From Opitutaceae bacterium (GTDB taxonomy: Bacteria > Verrucomicrobiota > Verrucomicrobiia > Opitutales > Opitutaceae), in the NCBI GenBank assembly GCA_030693515.1, contig JAUYAK010000085.1, forward strand, positions 62,001 through 126,000: 64,000 nt of DNA. The letters run 5' to 3'. The position numbers and the translations under genes were made by a program. Shown piece by piece: positions 58,695 to 64,000 of the stretch. Each line of letters begins with the position of its first letter. Within the stretch, counting starts at the first letter, position 1. The notes below the pieces were generated by a model that was not told the origin of the DNA, searched no databases, and was given only the letters and a program-made list of their open reading frames with translations.

Positions 58695-61535
58695 TCACGG
58701 AACCTCGTAGACTTCGACGAGCGCCTCACCGGTGGCGGCGGCGGCACCGCCGACCTGAATGGTGTAGTTGGCCGGCTCGAGGAGCGATAGGGTGGAGGCG
58801 TCAGCGCTGCCGCCCTGGAGGGCGAAGGCACCCACGTAGGTCTGCGCTTGGAGCATTTCGCTGACGAAGTCTGCGGCATTCCAATCGTTGTTGGAGAGCA
58901 CGGCCCGCGGGGGATTGCTGGTGTCGAAGATCGTCAGGGCCGGATCAGCGAGCGTCCCACTGACACCAAAGCTTGCCAGCGTGGGACCGACGCCGCGCAC
59001 GAGGAAGGTGCGGGCCCCGATGCCTTGGAGGCTGAATCCGAGCGTCAGCACACGGTCACCGGGGGCGGAGACGCTGCGCACGGAGACATTGGAGAGCTTG
59101 GAGGTGGCGGTGGCGCCATCCGCGTCATAAACCTCGATAAGGACGAGACCGCCGGCCGCGCTGTTCGCACTGTCCACTTGGACGCTGTAGGGCTTGTTGG
59201 CGGGGAGGGTGGTGATCAGGACGGCGTCGTTGCTGTTCCGGGTGAGCGGGAAGGCGCCGACGGCGGCCATCGCGGCTTCGGTGGCGGGGGTGCTGTCCCA
59301 ATTGTCGTTCCCCGCGATGCGCGTCTGCGTCTCGTTGTCGAAGACGGAGAGCCGCGGATTCGCCATCAGGCTCGCCGCCGGCAGGCCGAAGGCGGCGAGC
59401 GCGGGGCCGACGGCGCGGATTATAACACGTTTGCCACCCGCGCCCGCGATGTAGAAGCCCGGCGTGACGAGCTGGCCCGGAGCGGCATCGGCGCGCACCG
59501 AGATGTTGCGGAGCGTGGAGGCCAGCGGATTAAGACTCACGGTCGCAGCGCTCGAATTCACGGTGCCAGAGGAATTGGAGACGCGGCAGAAATAGGAGCC
59601 AGCGTCGGCCGCATTCACGTTCAAGCGGAGCATGATCGGGCCGGTTTCAGTCGCGAGCGCGATGTTGTTGCGGAACCACTGGTAGGAGAGCCCACTGCCG
59701 AGTGCGGACGTCGCGAGGGCAAACGTGCCGCCCGGCGAGACCACCTTGTTGAAGGGGTGCAGCACGATCTGCGGCGCGGCGGCGGAGGCCGGCACGCTGA
59801 GCGAGCCGGCGGTGAAGGTCTGCGTGCCGGCGGGATTACCCACCCGCACGGTATAGGTGCCGGCGTTGGCGGCGGTGACAGCGTTGACGATGTAGGGGTT
59901 CTCGGTCGCTCCGGCGATGGCGATGCCGTTCAGGAACCACTGGTAGCTGAAGGGACCGGTGCCGGTGACGTTAATCGGGCACACGAACCGCCCGCCCGGC
60001 ACGACGTTGATAGAGGAGGGGAGGAAGCCCGTCGGCAGGGCAGGAGCGACCGCGGCACTCACGGTCGTGAAGGTAGTGCCCGCGCTGCCCGCGAAGGAGA
60101 AGCTGCCCGACCACGCGCCCCACGAGCTCGTGCTGACACCGTTGCGAACGGACGCGGGATAACTTCCTTGTCCGGGCAGGATGGTGACGGTGACGGTCTT
60201 GGTCTCGCCGGGCGCGATCACGCCGGCATGGACGGCAGCGCGGGCGACGCTGGAGTCGTCGGTGTAAACATCGGTGCCCCAGACGGCGCCGCTGGTCGCG
60301 CCGGTGAGCGTGAACTCAAAGGCCTGCCCGACGCGGTTGCGGTAGCCCGTGAGATTGGCGGGCGCGGCGATCACGTTGGCCGAGATGGCTGCGGCGGTGT
60401 TGACGCCGGTGGCGGCCGTGCCGACGGCGGTGCCGCTGTTGAGAGACGTGACTTCGGCGGCGGTGAGCGCGCGGTTGTAGATGCGAATCTCGTCAAGATC
60501 GCCTTGGAAGAGATCGAGACCGTTGTCGGAACCCGCGATCATCATCATCGCACTGCCGAAGCTGGTGAGGGCGCGGCCGGTGTTGGTGGTGCTGTCGAGC
60601 TGGCCGTCGCGGTAGAGGCGGAGCGTGCCGGCTTCAAACGTCGCGACTACGTGCGACCAAGCGTTGTCGGCCACGCGACCCGTGCTGTTGATCTGCTGCG
60701 AAATCTGCGTGTTGGCGAGAAACGAGAAGCGGCGCGACGCGGTCAGGCCCTCGAGGAAAACACCGTAGTAGTGCGACGACTGGCCGGGAAAACCGATGGC
60801 GACGAGGCGGGGGTTCCAGTTGCCGGGGCCCGTGGCGCGGACGAAGGCCGAGATGGTCATGGCCGAGGTGCTGAAGGTGCTGTTCACGAGCGTGCGCAGG
60901 CGAACGCCGTTCGTGCGCAGAGCACCGGCGCCGAAGCGCCCCGTCGTCTGCGTGACAGTGCCGCCGACCGGCGAGAGCGTGAAGCCGCGGCCCGAGTCGT
61001 CGCGCAGAAGATTGTTGGCGTCGTTGAATGAATAGTAGGCCAGCAGTTCGCCGCCGGTCGTGCCGCCACCTCCACCGCCCCCGCCGCCTCCGCCACCAGG
61101 CGCGGCGGTGAACGAAGAGCTGGGGTTGAGCCGGAACTGCGTGGTGCCGTTGCCCAGCAGATCGCCGTAATTCGAACTCAGCTGGTTATTGGCGATCGTG
61201 GCCGAACGGATGCCGAGCACACTGAGGGAGGCTGCGCTTGTGATGGTCACTGCGCCCGAGGCGGAAACCGTCCCGACCGCCGCGCCATTCAGCGTGAAAG
61301 TGCCATCAGCCGCGACGATGGCAATATAGGCGCCGGAGCCGGACTCGATGGTGCCAAGCACCGGCACCGTGACCCGCGTGTTGACCGTGCCGATGTAGGT
61401 GCCGGCAAACTGGGCTTGCGCGTGCAATGCAAGCGGCAGGCCCAGCGAGACGGCGAGCAACAGTGCGGGGGAGAAAAATCGTCGGACGAGAGAGAGGTGG
61501 TTCATGGCAAGGAAGCGTTGAGGAAGCCTCTTCAT
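58695..61535 (-). CDS. Large secreted protein with LamG, Ig-like parts and tandem C-terminal module
   Basis: The ATG at 61535 has an AGAGGG-type ribosome-binding site 4-9 bp upstream and gives 946 residues; an internal start at 61505 is also possible. A signal peptide ends near LHAQAQ. Next come a small beta domain (residues ~45-150), a Gly-rich hinge, and a LamG/Concanavalin-like domain at ~160-370 (LLAYYSFNDANNLLRDDSG, NPRLVAIGFPGQSSHYY, DEIRIYNRALTAAEV). A repeat region with two Ig-like domains (YQWFLNGIAI, YQWFRNNIAL, ADAGSYFCRVSN) follows to ~670. Two copies of the ~135-residue module end the protein, finishing ALVEVYEVP. It is probably a surface carbohydrate-binding or adhesion protein. 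Confidence 0.8.
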   Translation of the reverse strand: MKRLPQRFLAMNHLSLVRRFFSPALLLAVSLGLPLALHAQAQFAGTYIGTVNTRVTVPVLGTIESGSGAYIAIVAADGTFTLNGAAVGTVSASGAVTITSAASLSVLGIRSATIANNQLSSNYGDLLGNGTTQFRLNPSSSFTAAPGGGGGGGGGGGGTTGGELLAYYSFNDANNLLRDDSGRGFTLSPVGGTVTQTTGRFGAGALRTNGVRLRTLVNSTFSTSAMTISAFVRATGPGNWNPRLVAIGFPGQSSHYYGVFLEGLTASRRFSFLANTQISQQINSTGRVADNAWSHVVATFEAGTLRLYRDGQLDSTTNTGRALTSFGSAMMMIAGSDNGLDLFQGDLDEIRIYNRALTAAEVTSLNSGTAVGTAATGVNTAAAISANVIAAPANLTGYRNRVGQAFEFTLTGATSGAVWGTDVYTDDSSVARAAVHAGVIAPGETKTVTVTILPGQGSYPASVRNGVSTSSWGAWSGSFSFAGSAGTTFTTVSAAVAPALPTGFLPSSINVVPGGRFVCPINVTGTGPFSYQWFLNGIAIAGATENPYIVNAVTAANAGTYTVRVGNPAGTQTFTAGSLSVPASAAAPQIVLHPFNKVVSPGGTFALATSALGSGLSYQWFRNNIALATETGPIMLRLNVNAADAGSYFCRVSNSSGTVNSSAATVSLNPLASTLRNISVRADAAPGQLVTPGFYIAGAGGKRVIIRAVGPALAAFGLPAASLMANPRLSVFDNETQTRIAGNDNWDSTPATEAAMAAVGAFPLTRNSNDAVLITTLPANKPYSVQVDSANSAAGGLVLIEVYDADGATATSKLSNVSVRSVSAPGDRVLTLGFSLQGIGARTFLVRGVGPTLASFGVSGTLADPALTIFDTSNPPRAVLSNNDWNAADFVSEMLQAQTYVGAFALQGGSADASTLSLLEPANYTIQVGGAAAATGEALVEVYEVP

Positions 61536-61604
61536 TTTGCCCTCTGCCCTTCTTCCTCACCATACGCATACGTGCGTATGCCCCCGCGCCCCTCCCGGAC
61601 TGGA

Positions 61605-64000
61605 CTACTGCAGCTCGTAAACCTCGACCAGCGCGACGCCCGTGGTGCCACCGACGCCACTGACCTGCGCCGTGTAGCTGCCGGGCGGCAGGCTGAGCAG
61701 CAGCGCGGCGTCACGGCTGCCATTGGGCAGGGGAAACGCGCCGATTTGCGCGAACGCCGCACCGAGCGTCGCCGACCCGCCCCAGTCGTCGTTGCTGCCG
61801 ACGACTGCCGTGCCGCGATACAAATCCAAGCGCGGATTGGCGAGCACGCCGCCCACACCGAAGGCCGAGGCAAGGGTCGGGCCGATGCCGCGAATGAGAA
61901 TCTGCCGCTCCAGATTGCCCGAGAGGGTGAAGCCCGCGATCAGCACGCTCGCCCCCGTGCCGACCTGCGCCCGGGCCGAGACGTTGATGAGCCGGGCGCC
62001 GGACAACGGCTCGACGTCGTAAATTTCGGCGAGCGCGATGCCGGCGCCAGCGGCACCCGAGATTTGCGCAGAGTAGGCGCCGACTGGCATCGAGCGCAGA
62101 ATCGCGGCGTCGAGCGAATCGGCGGGCAGCATAAAGGCCCCCACTTGATTGAACGCCGCCGCGACTCCGGCCGCCGTGCCGGTCATCGGCGTGGCCCAGT
62201 TGTCGTTGTTCGCCAGCTCGGTCCCATTGGAAAAAAGCTGCAAACGCGGATCGGCGAGCACGCCGGTGACACCAAAGCCCGCCAACGAAGGGCCGATGGC
62301 GCGCAGCAACATGGGCTTCGCGGCCGCACCACTGAGGACGAATCCCACGGCCAGCATTTGATCGCCCGTGCCCGCGGTCGTGCGGACGGAGAGGTTGATC
62401 AACCGGCCAGGATTGGGGGGCTCGACCGTGATGTCGGCGGCGGCGCTCATGATCGAACTCGTCGGACTGATAACCGCGACCGTGTAGCGGCCGGCGGCGG
62501 CGGCGGTCACGGTGCCGACCGTGATCACGGTGGTCGTCGCGCCGGCGATATCCACACCGTCCTTGCGCCACTGGTAGGTGATCGGGCCATCGCCCGTCGC
62601 GTTGACGCTGAGAGAGAGAGACAGGCCGAGCACCGCGATTTGCGATTGGGGCTGCGTGACGACCGCGAGGGCCGGCGTGAAGCGCTGGCCGGTGCGGCGG
62701 GCATTCTGCCGGTATTGCGGCCACGGGTTATTCGCGGCGACACCGACGCCGAGATCGAAGGCATAGACGTTTCCATCGTTGCTGCCAAACGCCAGCGTGC
62801 GGCCGGCGATGCCCGGCGACGAGCGGATAAGATTGCCCGTCGCAAAGGTCCGCACGAGCCGGCCGTCTCCATCGATCGCATAGACGAGGCCGTCGTAGCA
62901 CCCGATATAGACCACGCCGTTGGCATCGACGGCGGGCGACGACGCGCGCACCTGGTCGCCGAGCCGGTAGGTCCAACGCACACCGCCTGTCGTGGTGTTT
63001 ACCGCGTGGAGCAGACCGTCGTAGCCGGCGAAATAAACCGTGCCGCCATCCGCACTCAGCGCCGGCGACGATGAGGTGCCGAGGCTGGCGCCGGCGTAAA
63101 CCCAGCGCTGCACGCCAGCGGGAGTAACGGAATAGAGCCGGCCCGAGGAGAGCGTGCCGAAGTAAACATTGCCGGCCGCATCGATCGCCGCGGTGGAGTA
63201 GATCGCATTGTCGGCGGCAAAGGCCCACTTCACCGCGCCGTCGCCGGGATTGATCGCATAGAGCCGGTGGTTGTCGCCCGGGTCATCGGTGCCAAGGTAG
63301 AGCGTGCCGTCGGGCGCTATGGCCACGGAGGCATAGGAATCGCCCGGCACGTTGGCGGTCCAACGCTGCGTGACGCTCGTCTGGTTGTCGCGGAAGGCGT
63401 GGAGGCGCCCCGCATCCGAATGCACAAAGATCGTGCCGTCGGCCCCAATCGCGACGGCGTTGTTGGCGTTGCCGTTCGTGCCGACGAGGATCTCCCATTT
63501 CTTCGCCCCGGTCGTGCTGTTGAAGGCGTGGAGCCGCGAGCTGTTGGCCTGCGTGAAGGTCGGTCCGGTCGCGACGTAGAGTGTGCCGTCGGACGCGAGC
63601 GCCGCGGCCGAGGTGTCCATCTGAGCGTTGAGCGTGAGGGCGGGCCAGCGACGCGTGCCGTCGGCATTGAAAGCGTGCAGGACACCATCGGTGCTCGCCA
63701 CATAGACGGCGCCGTCGGGCCCGATCACGGGCGCATTGGTGACGCTGCCGCCCGTGACGCCGGTCCAGGTGGAATCGTTGAGCGTGAGACTGAATCGCGC
63801 GGTGATCGGCGGCACGCCAGCGCGAGCGGCGCCGTCCGCCTGGATGTAATACGTCGTGCCCGCGGTGGCCTCAATGGTGACAATGGCGGTGGTGTAGGTC
63901 GAGTCGCCGCCTGCTTCGCTGTCGGCATCGTCACTCGCGCCCACGAGCCGCAGCGTACCGAGCGTGGCGCCCGTGTAAACCGCGAGCAAGGGATCGAAGC
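61605..64000 (-). CDS. Secreted PQQ-like beta-propeller protein with tandem C-terminal module (5' end outside window)
   Basis: The frame continues past the right edge (FDPLLAVYTG precedes the first possible start), so at least 798 residues are visible and the N-terminus is missing. The first ~65 residues resemble a pre-peptidase C-terminal type domain (AGTTYYIQADG). Residues ~75-440 carry repeated VIGPDGAVYVAS-type blades of a beta-propeller (ALSADGGTVYFAGYDG, AVDANGVVYIGCYDG). An Ig-like domain (ITYQWRKDGVDIAG) follows, then two copies of the ~135-residue module (GRLINLSVRTTAG, ARLINVSARAQVG) ending ALVEVYELQ. It is a paralogue in layout of the protein at 49451. Confidence 0.78.
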   Translation of the reverse strand, partial: FDPLLAVYTGATLGTLRLVGASDDADSEAGGDSTYTTAIVTIEATAGTTYYIQADGAARAGVPPITARFSLTLNDSTWTGVTGGSVTNAPVIGPDGAVYVASTDGVLHAFNADGTRRWPALTLNAQMDTSAAALASDGTLYVATGPTFTQANSSRLHAFNSTTGAKKWEILVGTNGNANNAVAIGADGTIFVHSDAGRLHAFRDNQTSVTQRWTANVPGDSYASVAIAPDGTLYLGTDDPGDNHRLYAINPGDGAVKWAFAADNAIYSTAAIDAAGNVYFGTLSSGRLYSVTPAGVQRWVYAGASLGTSSSPALSADGGTVYFAGYDGLLHAVNTTTGGVRWTYRLGDQVRASSPAVDANGVVYIGCYDGLVYAIDGDGRLVRTFATGNLIRSSPGIAGRTLAFGSNDGNVYAFDLGVGVAANNPWPQYRQNARRTGQRFTPALAVVTQPQSQIAVLGLSLSLSVNATGDGPITYQWRKDGVDIAGATTTVITVGTVTAAAAGRYTVAVISPTSSIMSAAADITVEPPNPGRLINLSVRTTAGTGDQMLAVGFVLSGAAAKPMLLRAIGPSLAGFGVTGVLADPRLQLFSNGTELANNDNWATPMTGTAAGVAAAFNQVGAFMLPADSLDAAILRSMPVGAYSAQISGAAGAGIALAEIYDVEPLSGARLINVSARAQVGTGASVLIAGFTLSGNLERQILIRGIGPTLASAFGVGGVLANPRLDLYRGTAVVGSNDDWGGSATLGAAFAQIGAFPLPNGSRDAALLLSLPPGSYTAQVSGVGGTTGVALVEVYELQ

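Overview
The window looks like chromosomal DNA of a high-GC verrucomicrobium of the Opitutaceae type. Evidence for this: a membrane-bound dehydrogenase of the Planctomycetes-Verrucomicrobia type (propeller, HEAT repeats, haem c) beside a ceramidase-like gene; VPDSG-CTERM surface proteins; secreted proteins that share a recurring C-terminal module; OpcA after Zwf; and LpxI, MdoG/MdoH and an outer-membrane-barrel candidate, which imply a diderm envelope. This assignment rests on gene content and was not tested by a database search. All functional names come from recognising protein motifs by eye.

Layout. 1-6.4 kb: end of zwf, opcA, a truncated glyoxalase-like gene, a ceramidase-like gene, the PVC dehydrogenase, and tsaB on the opposite strand. 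6.6-11.3 kb is an accessory island: two decayed, tandemly duplicated Rhs C-terminal fragments, a 5'-truncated Rhs gene with a novel glycine-rich tail, an overlapping two-helix membrane protein, an M50-type protease cut off by a repeat, a REP-associated tyrosine transposase and an 85-bp two-hairpin repeat. 11.3-13.8 kb: tRNA-Ser(CGA), a DUF983 gene, tsf, rpsB and an initiator-type tRNA-Met. 13.8-22.5 kb: a TIM-barrel isomerase, then a minus-strand run of leuS, lpxI, a bifunctional-nuclease gene, dus and a PQQ dehydrogenase, with several palindromic repeats between genes. 22.6-25.8 kb: a VPDSG-CTERM protein, the remnant of a second one, and an ECF sigma operon that includes an anti-sigma factor.

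25.9-32.5 kb: ribE, a uracil-DNA-glycosylase-like gene, mdoG, an unknown gene, mdoH and a PI-PLC/GDPD-like gene, mostly overlapping or nearly so (osmoregulated glucan synthesis). 32.6-36.0 kb: tig-clpP-clpX. 36-41 kb: an M42 aminopeptidase divergent from hisA, then a VF530-type gene, a sulfurtransferase, a methyltransferase and a Dabb protein. 41-49.4 kb is a regulatory block: a PAS kinase, a lipoprotein, a second ECF operon (sigma, one-helix membrane protein, CpxP/Spy-like protein), a sigma-54 response regulator followed by a sigma-54 promoter and a small secreted coiled-coil protein, a beta-barrel candidate and a membrane-bound histidine kinase.

49.4-53.5 kb: a secreted beta-propeller protein and a disordered Arg/Gly-rich protein. 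53.5-58.5 kb: a compact minus-strand operon pyrR-pyrB-pyrC-CPBP-thiL-tsaE. 58.7-64 kb: two large secreted proteins, one with LamG and Ig-like parts and one propeller protein cut by the window edge. Both end in the same tandem C-terminal module as the 49.4-kb protein. The most interesting items are the Rhs tail plus overlapping membrane protein, the repeat/transposase relationship, the sigma-54 promoter with upstream palindromes, the unknown protein encoded between mdoG and mdoH, and the shared C-terminal module.
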